From: Terriglobia bacterium
GTDB taxonomy: Bacteria > Acidobacteriota > Terriglobia > UBA7540
DNA length: 51,690 nt
NCBI GenBank assembly: GCA_020073545.1
Contig: JAIQEZ010000016.1
Coordinates: 1-51,690, forward strand
Reading direction: 5' to 3'
The notes beneath the pieces are model-generated. The model was not told where the DNA came from and ran no database searches. It saw only the letters and a list, made by a program, of their open reading frames with translations. A program made the translations under genes and the position numbers. Shown here piece by piece: positions 42,882 through 50,479 of this stretch. Each line of letters opens with the position of its first letter. The first letter of the stretch is position 1.

Positions 42882-44912
42882 TCAAGTCTGCTGCTTTTTC
42901 TCTGGCACCACACGAAGAGCCGCGGAGTTCAAGAACAACTCCGCATCCGGCTTCGGCTGGAGGGTCTTGGCGACGATTTCCGCGAGGTCAACTATCTCCA
43001 CGTCATCGCGCTGGATGTGGTTCGCAGCGTCGCGAAGCATGATGGGACAGTACGGGCAAGCCACAACCACGGTGGATGTCTTTGTTTCGACGAGCTCAGC
43101 GAAGCGAAGTTCGTTCACTCGCGCCTGGCCCTGACCCCGCTGGTCGTCAGCCACAAAAAGCTGTGCGCCGCCGGCTCCGCAGCATTGGGTGTTTTGGCCA
43201 TGATGCGCGGCTTCCGTTACCGAGATCCCGCAGGAGCGAAGGATTTTCCGGGGCGCCGCGGTGATGGCGCGGCCCCTCGCGAGGTAACAAGGGTCATGGT
43301 AGGTTGCCCTCACAACCGAGGGTTTGATGGGCAGCCGCGGCAGCAGTTCTGCAATGAGTTCCGTGTGGTGCATGACCCCCACATGGAGTTTTGCGTAAGA
43401 GGCGATTTGCCGGTAGTCCTTATCCAACATCGTCGTGCAGTGCGGACAACACGAAACAAGCTTTTTCACCCGCGCGGTCTCGAAGGTCTCGATGAGTTTT
43501 TCAGATAGTTCCAGGAAAAGGTATTCGTTGCCCGCTCGTCGCGCCGGTTCGCCGCAGCAGGTTTCACGCGGAAGTACGCCCCAGGAGACGCCGGCGAAAT
43601 CCAGAATCTGTTTCATAGCCTGAGCGACCGCCTGGCCGTGCTGATCGAAACTTAATCCGCAGCCAAGCCAGAAGAGCCATTCCTGGGTGCCGTCAAAAGT
43701 CGGAAATTGCCTCGACTCGATGAGTTTTTGTCGTGTGTCGTGAGCTATGCCCCAGGGATTGTGCGGCGCCCGTTCCATCGTCGTGAAGAGTTGGTTCACC
43801 TTGTCGTTGGTGATGCGGCCCTCGCTGACAAGTCCGCGCCGGAGGTCGAGAATCTTTCTTCCCACATGCTCGACGCCCACCGGGCACACATATTCGCAGG
43901 CACCACAGGAAAAACATTGGAAGAGATCCTCTTCCGAAATGAAGGCCTTGCCCTGTTCTTTCTCCGCGGCAGTTCTGGTGACGATATCTCCGCCGGAGAG
44001 CAGGCCCTTTCGCATGTCCAGGATGATTTCCTTGGGACTCAGCGATCCTCCCGCAAGGTTGGCCGGACAGAACTGGGTGCAGCGGCCACACTCAACGCAA
44101 GCATCGACATCGAGGACGTCCTTGCGGCCCAAGTCCTTGAAGTGAATCATTCCCAGGTCGTCGCCTTCTACCCGCAGCGCGCGCATGGGGCTGGTGGTCT
44201 CTGAGCGGAGGAATATCGTGACCGGGGCAAGCACCAAGTGCAGGTGCTTCGATATCGGGATGACCACGAGCAGCAACAAGAACGCCGAGGTGTGCATCCA
44301 CCAGTTGACCTTCCAGGCCACGCTTCCGATCGGCAGCACTCTCCAGCCCAAAAGATACGTGGCCATGAGCGCCGAGATTAAGAAGGCGACAATCCCCGAT
44401 GTTGCGGAGAGTTTTCCGAGGAGCTTCGGCCGTAATACAAACCGCCGGAAGGACAGTCCAATCATGGCCACCAGCACGGCCAAAGCCCATGTGGCGACAA
44501 ACGTGCCGTACCAGGTTCGCGCTTCTGTGGCTTTTTCAAGACCGCGCAAGCCCCATTGGAGGTGTTCTGCGCTTGCCCAGGCGAAGGCGAAAAATCCCCA
44601 CAAGACTGCGGCGTGGAGAATGCCCACGACAGGCCGGTCGCGCACCACTCGGTACTGCAGGATGACTTCCACAAAAACCCGCCACAGCCGTTTGGGAATG
44701 TGGTCGTGAGGAAGGTCCCCATGCTTGGGAAACACCGAAAAAAGACGCCGATTAACCGTTCTGAAGAATAGCCATATGCTTCCTACCGAGAGCGCGATAA
44801 ATATCGCCCGCGCCAAGCCGCCGAGAAGAAAGGCCGCGCATACCACGAGTGCTAGGAGTGCAATCATCCAGGTGTCTTCCTTGATTCGTTTCAAGTCCAT
44901 CCCTTTCCACAT
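42882..44912 (-). CDS. Membrane iron-sulfur oxidoreductase, EMO/FadF-like (CCG domains)
   Basis: A 676-residue protein. The N-terminal part (about 15-235) is a NarI-like membrane domain with histidines H100, H117, H207, H223 and H225 placed to bind b hemes. It is followed by two 4Fe-4S motifs: C272/C275/C278/C282 ('CVECGRCTQFCP') and C333/C336/C339/C343 ('CFSCGACEYVCP'). Two CCG cysteine-rich domains follow ('ETCCGEPARR', 'CCPHC'; 'CCGAGGAQ', 'CPYC'), as in heterodisulfide reductase HdrD/HdrB. This architecture matches membrane ETF:menaquinone oxidoreductases that feed electrons from acyl-CoA dehydrogenases to the quinone pool. No etfAB or acyl-CoA genes are in the window, so the role is inference. 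Confidence 0.85.
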   Translation of the reverse strand: MWKGMDLKRIKEDTWMIALLALVVCAAFLLGGLARAIFIALSVGSIWLFFRTVNRRLFSVFPKHGDLPHDHIPKRLWRVFVEVILQYRVVRDRPVVGILHAAVLWGFFAFAWASAEHLQWGLRGLEKATEARTWYGTFVATWALAVLVAMIGLSFRRFVLRPKLLGKLSATSGIVAFLISALMATYLLGWRVLPIGSVAWKVNWWMHTSAFLLLLVVIPISKHLHLVLAPVTIFLRSETTSPMRALRVEGDDLGMIHFKDLGRKDVLDVDACVECGRCTQFCPANLAGGSLSPKEIILDMRKGLLSGGDIVTRTAAEKEQGKAFISEEDLFQCFSCGACEYVCPVGVEHVGRKILDLRRGLVSEGRITNDKVNQLFTTMERAPHNPWGIAHDTRQKLIESRQFPTFDGTQEWLFWLGCGLSFDQHGQAVAQAMKQILDFAGVSWGVLPRETCCGEPARRAGNEYLFLELSEKLIETFETARVKKLVSCCPHCTTMLDKDYRQIASYAKLHVGVMHHTELIAELLPRLPIKPSVVRATYHDPCYLARGRAITAAPRKILRSCGISVTEAAHHGQNTQCCGAGGAQLFVADDQRGQGQARVNELRFAELVETKTSTVVVACPYCPIMLRDAANHIQRDDVEIVDLAEIVAKTLQPKPDAELFLNSAALRVVPEKKQQT

Positions 44913-45107
44913 AATGCCAACTGAAGTATCAGCGCATCGGTTTCGAGTATTTCGCGCTCGATCTCCGGCATGAACTGAGTTCCTTCGAAAAAACTGGAAG
45001 GATGCGGTCCGCGCTTTGCGGCCCGGCCAAGCGGACGAAAATTCCGGGTGTGCGGCTCTGGAGAGAAACTCCGGTCTGATATTCGGGCGACCAGCGCGTC
45101 AGGCGGC

Positions 45108-45836
45108 CTACTGTGCAAGGCTCGCCATCTGCTGCTTGACGGCCTGGGACACCGCAGCGTTGGAGGCGAATTCTTTCTCCATCCGCTCGTAGATCTGGCG
45201 CGCCTGCGCGGGTTGCGAAGCGCGATAAGCATCCGCCAGGGCCAGTAACGCGCTCGCCTTCGGCACGGACAGCGTGGGATGGTCCACCAGTTCCTGGTAA
45301 AGCTTGGCGGCGTCCTGCACCTTCCCGGTCTTCCCCAGCTCACCGGCCAGGGCGAACTTGGCGAGCGAGGCAATCTCCTGGTCGCGGCCTTGGCTGGCTT
45401 GCTGCAACGTCTGGATGGCCGCAGCGTGATCGTCCAGAAACGCCTGGCACACTCCCGCCTGGTAGCGCGCAATCTCGACCGCCTTCGGTCGCGGAATCAT
45501 CTTGTATTTGTCGACAATGGCCTGAAACTGCTCGAGCGCTTTCTGGTATTTGTCCTGCGCGGTCGGGAAAAAGGGCCCGCCAAGTTCCATCGCGCCGGGC
45601 GTAGGCTGGCCCACGTAGGTGCGGAACGTTTGCAGCGCCGCACCCAGATCGGCGTTGGCTTGGCCTTCCTGCCGGTCCGTGTAAAACTTCAAGCCGACGG
45701 CCAAGCCGACCACGACCACCACGATGATCGTGACATTGAGGATTTCCTTGTAGTGCAGTTTGAAATAGTCTTCGAATTGCTCGAGGGTATCGCGAAATTC
45801 GTCTTGCTTCAGTTGATGGCGGGTCAGCCGGTCCAC
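45108..45836 (-). CDS. Membrane-anchored TPR protein (YfgM/DUF2133-like)
   Basis: A 242-residue protein: short basic N-terminus, coiled-coil-like 'RDTLEQFEDYFKLHYKEIL', one TM helix (about 34-50, 'VTIIVVVVVGLAVGLKF') and a periplasmic region of TPR-like helical pairs ('AQDKYQKALEQFQAIVDKYK', 'ARYQAGVCQAFLDDHAAAIQTLQQA', 'DAAKLYQELVDHP', 'ARQIYERMEKEF'). The layout matches YfgM, an ancillary SecYEG-associated chaperone. Other YfgM genes lie next to bamB/der, not the case here. Confidence 0.75.
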   Translation of the reverse strand: MDRLTRHQLKQDEFRDTLEQFEDYFKLHYKEILNVTIIVVVVVGLAVGLKFYTDRQEGQANADLGAALQTFRTYVGQPTPGAMELGGPFFPTAQDKYQKALEQFQAIVDKYKMIPRPKAVEIARYQAGVCQAFLDDHAAAIQTLQQASQGRDQEIASLAKFALAGELGKTGKVQDAAKLYQELVDHPTLSVPKASALLALADAYRASQPAQARQIYERMEKEFASNAAVSQAVKQQMASLAQ

Positions 45837-46001
45837 AGTTTTCGCTCCTTCCGGATGCTTATCCTTGCCATCTTAGCAACCTGCCCGAGGGGCGTCAATT
45901 GGCGAGCGTGGCGCGCGAGTGGCACCGAGGTTGACCTGAGGAGATTCGAAGCGTAGGCTTGAGCCACCTCCGACGACGGTCATAACCTCTTGGAGAAGGC
46001 T

Positions 46002-46748
46002 ATGGCTTCAAAATCGCACCCCGCTCTGGCGCTGCCCACTGTGGCCGTTGGCTTTCGGCCGGAGTTCCTGGATTTCCGGCGGGGCATTCGCGTCGGTAAT
46101 CTTGAAGACAACGAGCGCATCACGCGCCTCCTGAAGCTGGCGCTGGAAGCGCGCTACCAGCAAGGGTTCGTCACGGAGCGCTGGGGCCGTGGCGTCTTCT
46201 GGCAATGGATTGCCTTCCTGCCGCGCGCCAACCGCGAGGCCAAGCCGCTTTCCTCGCACCTGAGCTTCGGCTGCGCGAAGTTCTTCATCTCCGTAGAGAC
46301 CGACGAGAAACTCTTCAAGTGCGGATTGCAGATCGAGCGCGGCTACGTCAAGGCGCCGCGCTCATTCCGTGAGTGCCAACTGCGTTCGGATTGGGACTGG
46401 CATCGGCTGCTCAAGGGCCTGCGGCCCGGGAGCCCCGTGGAGCGCGAACTGCGCCGGCTGATCTTACGCGAGGGCTTTGGCCTCCACGCCGGCAGTTGGG
46501 AAACGGAAATCGCCCAATTCTCGAAGGAGAATTTCCCGGGCGTCGCGAAGCTGCGCCGGCTGTTGGCGGCTGCTCCCCAGAACCACTGGGCGGGGTTCCA
46601 GCTTTTCTACCCCATGAGCGAAGCAGAAGTCCGCAGCGCGACGGGCCTGGACTTGGTGGAGTCGATGCTCGCCGTGTTCCACGAGGTCACGCCGCTCATG
46701 AACCTGACCATGCAGAGCGAATTGCAGGCAACTGGCGACGCGCGTTGA
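46002..46748 (+). CDS. Conserved-looking protein of unknown function
   Basis: A 248-residue soluble protein I do not recognise. It is rich in aromatic residues: 'RGVFWQWIAFLPRANREAKPL', 'SFGCAKFFISVETDEKLFKCGLQ' (in parts), 'DWDWHRLL' and 'NHWAGFQLFYPMSEAEV'. It has two cysteines far apart and no obvious catalytic motif. ATG 46002 is chosen because GGAGAAGG lies 2 bases upstream; a TTG at 45990 is possible. The mixed alpha/beta pattern suggests a folded domain. Neighbours (TPR protein divergent, epimerase 740 bases downstream) do not hint at a role. Confidence 0.6.
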   Translation: MASKSHPALALPTVAVGFRPEFLDFRRGIRVGNLEDNERITRLLKLALEARYQQGFVTERWGRGVFWQWIAFLPRANREAKPLSSHLSFGCAKFFISVETDEKLFKCGLQIERGYVKAPRSFRECQLRSDWDWHRLLKGLRPGSPVERELRRLILREGFGLHAGSWETEIAQFSKENFPGVAKLRRLLAAAPQNHWAGFQLFYPMSEAEVRSATGLDLVESMLAVFHEVTPLMNLTMQSELQATGDAR

Positions 46749-47490
46749 CCACGGGTTCCTCAAGCAGTAAGACGTTACAGCGTGGAAGGTGTTCGCCCTG
46801 GCAATTCCCTCGGATGCTGTTGCTACCTTCCGAATCGGTGCTGAGTGTGTCAGCTGCATTTCGTGGTGGTGATCAGGGTGAGATAGTTGCGGCTGAGTTC
46901 TCCCAGCCCGCGCTTCGACCCGCCGGCAACTTAGATTTCCTGGCCAATGCGTTGGTGCGCGCTACCTGCCAACATGGCGTACTCAGGTGGTTATTTTTGC
47001 TTAATCTGCTATCATTTCGTACTTCATTTTGGCCGCAGAGGCCTAGCACGGCCGTTGGCCGCAACCAAAACGGAGTTCTCCGTGACCTCCGTGCCTCTCA
47101 AGCCTCAACGCCGAGGGCACGGAGCATCTCAGCGACCTCCATGTTGAGGCTCTGCTGGCCACGGAGGAAACGGAGGGAGTACTCACAGAAGGAGGAATCT
47201 TCGCGCACAGCGAGGAAACTCAGCCTTTGTAGTACAGAAAAGAGCGCCTCGCGGGTGTTACAGGTGGCTCTCATAGGAAGCGGGTGGTTGCCGGTAAGCA
47301 TCGCGGCGATCGAACGGTCAGACTCAACAGCGTCGTAAGGCCCCTTCCGCGCCTGCCGGCCCCTGGGAAGAGGTCACAGGGGCTTCGGTCATGGCCCAAG
47401 AGAGGATGGGCGAAGTTTCCGGACGACGACTTAGCGCGTCCTCTCCGAGGCGCTCGCAAACGGGGACTTCGGTTTCAAAGGAGAGTCATC
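46749..47490. other. Long intergenic region with repeat remnants
   Basis: No supported gene in 742 bases. Positions 47035-47180 contain degenerate 'CACGGAGG' repeats in both orientations (GGAGTTCTCCGTGACCTCCG, CCACGGAGGAAACGGAGG). A short minus-strand open frame at 47098-47301 is encoded mostly by these and is not called. The upstream extension of the epimerase frame (47284-47490) lacks similarity. The epimerase's ribosome site AAAGGAGAG is at 47478-47486. Confidence 0.5.
47035..47180. repeat. 'CACGGAGG' dispersed repeat cluster
   Basis: The units TCTCCGTGACCTCCGTGCC and GAGGGCACGGAGC / GCCACGGAGGAAACGGAGGG lie in opposite orientations, so the block can fold back on itself. Confidence 0.55.
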
Positions 47491-48534
47491 ATGGAAAAGC
47501 GGCAGTCAGGCACCAGCAGTCTGCTCCTGAACAAAGACGACCTGATGGTGATTGCGGGAGCGGGGGGATTCGTTGCGGGAGCTCTGGCGCGGTATTTCCA
47601 CGAGCGGGGGTTTACGCGGATCCGCGCCATCGACAAGAAGCCCCTGCCCGAGTGGTATCAACACGTGCCCGGGGTGGAGAGCTTGTGCCTGGATTTGAGT
47701 GAGAAGGAAAACTGCGTGCGCGCCTGCGAAGGCGCTGTGGAAGTTTACAACCTTGCCGCCGACATGGGGGGCATGGGTTTCATCGAGCGGTTCCGCATTG
47801 AGTGCTTACGGAGCGTGTTGATCAACACCCACATGATTGAGGCTGCCTGCCGCGCCGGAGCCCAGCGCTATTTCTTCTCCTCCTCGGCCTGCGCTTACAA
47901 CACGGAACTGCAGAAGGATCCGAACGTCCGCGCTCTGAAAGAATCGGACGCCTACCCGGCCATGGCCGAACGCGGTTACGGATGGGAGAAGCTCTTCTCC
48001 GAAATGGTCTGCCAGGAATACTGGGCGGAGCGCGGAATGAAGACCTTTATCGCCCGCTTCCATAACGTCTACGGACCTCACGGCACGTGGGACGGCGGCC
48101 GCGAGAAAGCGCCAGCGGCGATTTGCCGCAAGGTGATTGAGGCCAAGGACAGAGGGAAGAAAGAAATCACGATCTGGGGCGATGGTACCGCCACCCGCAG
48201 CTTCATGTACATCGACGACTGCCTTAAGGGTATCGACATGATCGCGCACTGCGAGGACTTGATCGCCACGCCGATCAACCTGGGTACGAGCGAGCTGGTC
48301 ACCGTTAACCAATTGGTGGACATCGTGGAGGATATCGCCGGAACCAAACTTCATCGGAATTACGATGTGACCGCGCCGCGCGGCGTGGCGGGCCGCAACA
48401 GCGATAACACCATGATCCAGCGCATCCTTCACTGGGGGCCGCACACTCCGCTGCGGGAAGGAATGGCCAAGACTTTTGCCTGGATCGAGCAGCAGTACGC
48501 TGACAGGAAGGCCGGCAAGCGGACGGTCATCTAG
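47491..48534 (+). CDS. NAD-dependent epimerase, GDP-mannose 3,5-epimerase-like
   Basis: A 347-residue extended short-chain dehydrogenase. It has the NAD loop 'VIAGAGGFVAGALARYF' (20-36), 'VYNLAADMGGMGFIER' (85-100), 'FSSSACAYN' with Cys134 and the Y163-x3-K167 pair in 'RGYGWEKLFSE'. 'RFHNVYGPHGTWDGGREKA' (189-207) includes Lys206. These match the catalytic Cys, Tyr/Lys and second Lys of plant GDP-mannose 3,5-epimerase, which makes GDP-L-galactose and GDP-L-gulose. Bacterial members feed surface polysaccharides. The start is ATG 47491 with AAAGGAGAG. No glycosyltransferases are adjacent. Confidence 0.82.
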   Translation: MEKRQSGTSSLLLNKDDLMVIAGAGGFVAGALARYFHERGFTRIRAIDKKPLPEWYQHVPGVESLCLDLSEKENCVRACEGAVEVYNLAADMGGMGFIERFRIECLRSVLINTHMIEAACRAGAQRYFFSSSACAYNTELQKDPNVRALKESDAYPAMAERGYGWEKLFSEMVCQEYWAERGMKTFIARFHNVYGPHGTWDGGREKAPAAICRKVIEAKDRGKKEITIWGDGTATRSFMYIDDCLKGIDMIAHCEDLIATPINLGTSELVTVNQLVDIVEDIAGTKLHRNYDVTAPRGVAGRNSDNTMIQRILHWGPHTPLREGMAKTFAWIEQQYADRKAGKRTVI

Positions 48535-48762
48535 TGTCGTGTAACAGGAGTTCGTTCATGAAGTCAGCCCGTGTAGCGGGCGGAAGAACCTAGCCCACGG
48601 TCCCGCAGGGCGGGATGGGTGTGCGAGCTCCCCCTCACCCCCATCCCCTCTCCCGGTCGCCGCGGCGACAGAGCGGTGTCCCGCGGACGCGGGATTCCGC
48701 CCCTGTCGGGGCTGCGGATCTCCTTGCCAAAGCGCGGGCGTTCAACAACAAACTTCTGTTAC
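48535..48762. other. Intergenic region, repeat-like
   Basis: No gene in these 228 bases. A 'CCCCTCACCCCCATCCCCTC' block at 48630-48653 resembles the sequence at 26190-26230 (which encodes the C-terminal tail of pgeF). A GC-rich hairpin (GGACGCGGGATTCCGCCCC... GGGGC) lies around 48683-48712. Confidence 0.45.
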
Positions 48763-48852
48763 ATGGACACGCCTTTCCTCTCGGCAGCCTTTCAAGTCGT
48801 AATAGGCGGCGTGCTGGTTTTTCTGACGGGAATTCTGATCGGGAGCTCGTGA
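48763..48852 (+). CDS. Possible 29-residue single-span membrane protein
   Basis: ATG 48763 to TGA 48852 encodes a 29-residue peptide: a short polar start (MDTPFLSAAFQ) and one hydrophobic helix (VVIGGVLVFLTGILIGSS). The helix resembles the last membrane span of VIT-type transporters. There is no strong ribosome site, so translation is uncertain. It lies 45 bases before rpiB on the same strand and could also be a leader peptide. It is below the usual gene-calling cutoff. Confidence 0.35.
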   Translation: MDTPFLSAAFQVVIGGVLVFLTGILIGSS

Positions 48853-48897
48853 AGCGGCCTGCGCCTCCACGAGCAACATCTAAGGGAGAAGCTTCTC

Positions 48898-49359
48898 ATG
48901 CGCCTCGTATTGGGTTCGGATCATGCCGGGTTTGAACTGAAACAAAGCCTGGCTAAATACCTTCGCGAACTGGGCCATGAGGTCTTGGACGTCGGCACCC
49001 ACAACACCGAATCCGTGGATTACCCCGACTACGCGGAGGCGGTGGCAGAAGCGTTGCGCGACGGCCGGGCGGAGCGCGGCGTGCTGATTTGCGGCAGCGG
49101 CGTCGGCGCTTCCGTGGCGGCGAACAAGATTCCCGGCATCCGCGCCGGCCTCTGCCACGACGCCTATTCCGCCCACCAGGGAGTCGAGCACGACGACATG
49201 AACGTGCTGGTGCTGGGCGCGCGGGTCATTGGGCCGGGACTGGCGAAGGAACTCTTGCGCGGATTTCTGCACGCCAGCTTTTCCGGCGAGGAACGTCACG
49301 TCCGTCGCCTCGGAAAAGTCAAGGCAATCGAGGCGCGCTACCTGCACTCGGAGCGGTGA
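48898..49359 (+). CDS. rpiB: Ribose-5-phosphate isomerase B
   Basis: RpiB interconverts ribose-5-P and ribulose-5-P in the pentose phosphate pathway. The 153-residue protein has '[14 protein letters not shown]' (5-18), the catalytic Cys65 in '[19 protein letters not shown]' and His98 in the mobile-loop region 'HDDMNVL' neighbourhood ('[23 protein letters not shown]' in pieces). An AAGGGAGAAGC site precedes ATG 48898. The NTF2-like gene follows 25 bases downstream. Confidence 0.95.
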   Translation: MRLVLGSDHAGFELKQSLAKYLRELGHEVLDVGTHNTESVDYPDYAEAVAEALRDGRAERGVLICGSGVGASVAANKIPGIRAGLCHDAYSAHQGVEHDDMNVLVLGARVIGPGLAKELLRGFLHASFSGEERHVRRLGKVKAIEARYLHSER

Positions 49360-49384
49360 ATGCGCCGCGCCCCCAGGAGGAGCT

Positions 49385-49783
49385 ATGACTTGGTCACTCG
49401 AAGGTCCCGACCAGCAAGAGATCTGGCGGATTCTCCGCACCCTCAACCAGGCCTGGGTGAACGGCCAACCGGAGCAGATCGCCAACTTCCTGCACCCGGA
49501 CGCGGTGTTTGTGGGCCCGGACCTCCAGAAGAGGATGCAGGGCCGGGAGGCCTGCGTGGCGAGCTACAAGGAATTCTGCCGCCAAGCCACAATCCACAAC
49601 TTCAGCGAATCCGAGCCCGCCATCGATGTGTGCGGCAACACGGCCGTGGCGATTTATCGTTTCGAGATAGATTATGAAATGAATCAACAGACCTTCCAGG
49701 AGACGGGGCGAGACCTGTTTGTCTTCACGCGCGAGGCAGGCGAATGGAGAGCCGTCTGGCGGACGATCCTGGGCCTGGCCTGA
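49385..49783 (+). CDS. NTF2-like (SnoaL/DUF4440) protein
   Basis: A 132-residue cone-shaped NTF2-fold protein: 'RILRTLNQAWVNGQPEQIANFLHPDAVFVGPDLQ' (in parts), 'GREACVASYKEFCRQATIHNFSESE', 'VAIYRFEIDYEM' and 'GEWRAVWRTIL' follow the DUF4440/SnoaL pattern. Proteins of this kind bind small ligands or act as isomerases/cyclases; none is assigned. The start is ATG 49385 with AGGAGGAG 4 bases upstream. An open frame further upstream overlaps rpiB and is not real. It is probably cotranscribed with rpiB. Confidence 0.75.
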   Translation: MTWSLEGPDQQEIWRILRTLNQAWVNGQPEQIANFLHPDAVFVGPDLQKRMQGREACVASYKEFCRQATIHNFSESEPAIDVCGNTAVAIYRFEIDYEMNQQTFQETGRDLFVFTREAGEWRAVWRTILGLA

Positions 49784-49980
49784 AAGGGTGATGCGAGTGG
49801 CGTGCCCACGCGCGGCTCCGTGTGGCATCGACTCCCTCCGATTGGCCGCCGCATTCCGAGGCGCTTCGCGCCAACAGCACGATCCGAGCAAGCTTTCAAC
49901 AAATACCGAGAACCCAGTCCCCGGAAAATCCCGGTGCACGACGGGATCCTTTCCGGCGTCGCGGCCGGTGGCTTTTCGGG

Positions 49981-49986
49981 TACAAT
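49981..49986 (+). promoter_or_regulatory. -10 element of a probable leaderless promoter
   Basis: TACAAT at 49981-49986 ends 6 bases before the ATG at 49993, so transcription would start at or next to the start codon. There is no Shine-Dalgarno sequence and no good -35. Confidence 0.45.
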
Positions 49987-49992
49987 CCCCGC

Positions 49993-50430
49993 ATGCTGGT
50001 GCGTTTTTGCATCTACGGGCTTCTCGGTTGGTGCTTCGAGGTCGTCTGGAGTGCGGTCACGGAAAAGGCCTGGGGCAAGCAGCACGACTGGCGCCTGGTG
50101 GGCCATACCTATCTCTGGATGTTCCCGATCTACGGCCTGCTCGCTCCATTGGGTGAACCCATCCACAACTTTCTGCGGACGTACTTTTGGTTGTGGCGCG
50201 GCCTCGCGTATCTTACCGGCATCTGGATAGTGGAATTTGTTTCCGGCTGGACGATCAAGAAACTGACGGGCGCCTGCCCGTGGGACTACTCCAACTTTCC
50301 CGGGAATTTTCACGGGATCGTCACGCTCGAGTATGCGCCCGTATGGTTTGTCTTCGGCCTCGCCTTCGAGCGCGTGCACGACGCACTGGTCAAGCTCACG
50401 CCTGCCCTCTACCACGTCCTGATCCACTGA
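49993..50430 (+). CDS. CmpB-type putative ABC-transporter permease membrane protein
   Basis: A 145-residue protein of the ABC_trans_CmpB family. Hydrophobic helices lie at about 4-20, 35-58, 65-90 and 115-135. Family motifs are 'YGLLGWCFEVVW', 'WMFPIYGLLAPLGEPIHNFL', 'LAYLTGIWIVEFVSGWTIK', 'CPWDYSNFPGNFHGIVTLEY' and 'PVWFVFGLAFERVHDAL'. The transporter label is historical; function is unknown. ATG 49993 is preferred over the longer frame because similarity starts at MLVRFCIYG. Confidence 0.75.
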   Translation: MLVRFCIYGLLGWCFEVVWSAVTEKAWGKQHDWRLVGHTYLWMFPIYGLLAPLGEPIHNFLRTYFWLWRGLAYLTGIWIVEFVSGWTIKKLTGACPWDYSNFPGNFHGIVTLEYAPVWFVFGLAFERVHDALVKLTPALYHVLIH

Positions 50431-50478
50431 CTGAGTGACCTACTGACTCAGTGACCTACTGACTCACTGACTCAGTTT
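50429..50478. repeat. CTGACTCAGTGAC tandem-like repeat
   Basis: About three imperfect units of CTGACTCAGTGACCTA / CTGACTGAGTGACCTA between the CmpB-like gene and the protease stop. The units are too short and without spacers for CRISPR. It could fold as a hairpin between the convergent genes. Confidence 0.75.
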
Positions 50479-50479
50479 G

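Noticed and set aside
47098-47301. 67-codon minus-strand open frame
   Set aside because: Largely encoded by degenerate CACGGAGG repeats; such frames arise from the repeat itself.
50429-50478. CRISPR-like short repeats
   Set aside because: Units are adjacent, imperfect and lack unique spacers; there are no cas genes. It is a tandem-type spacer repeat.
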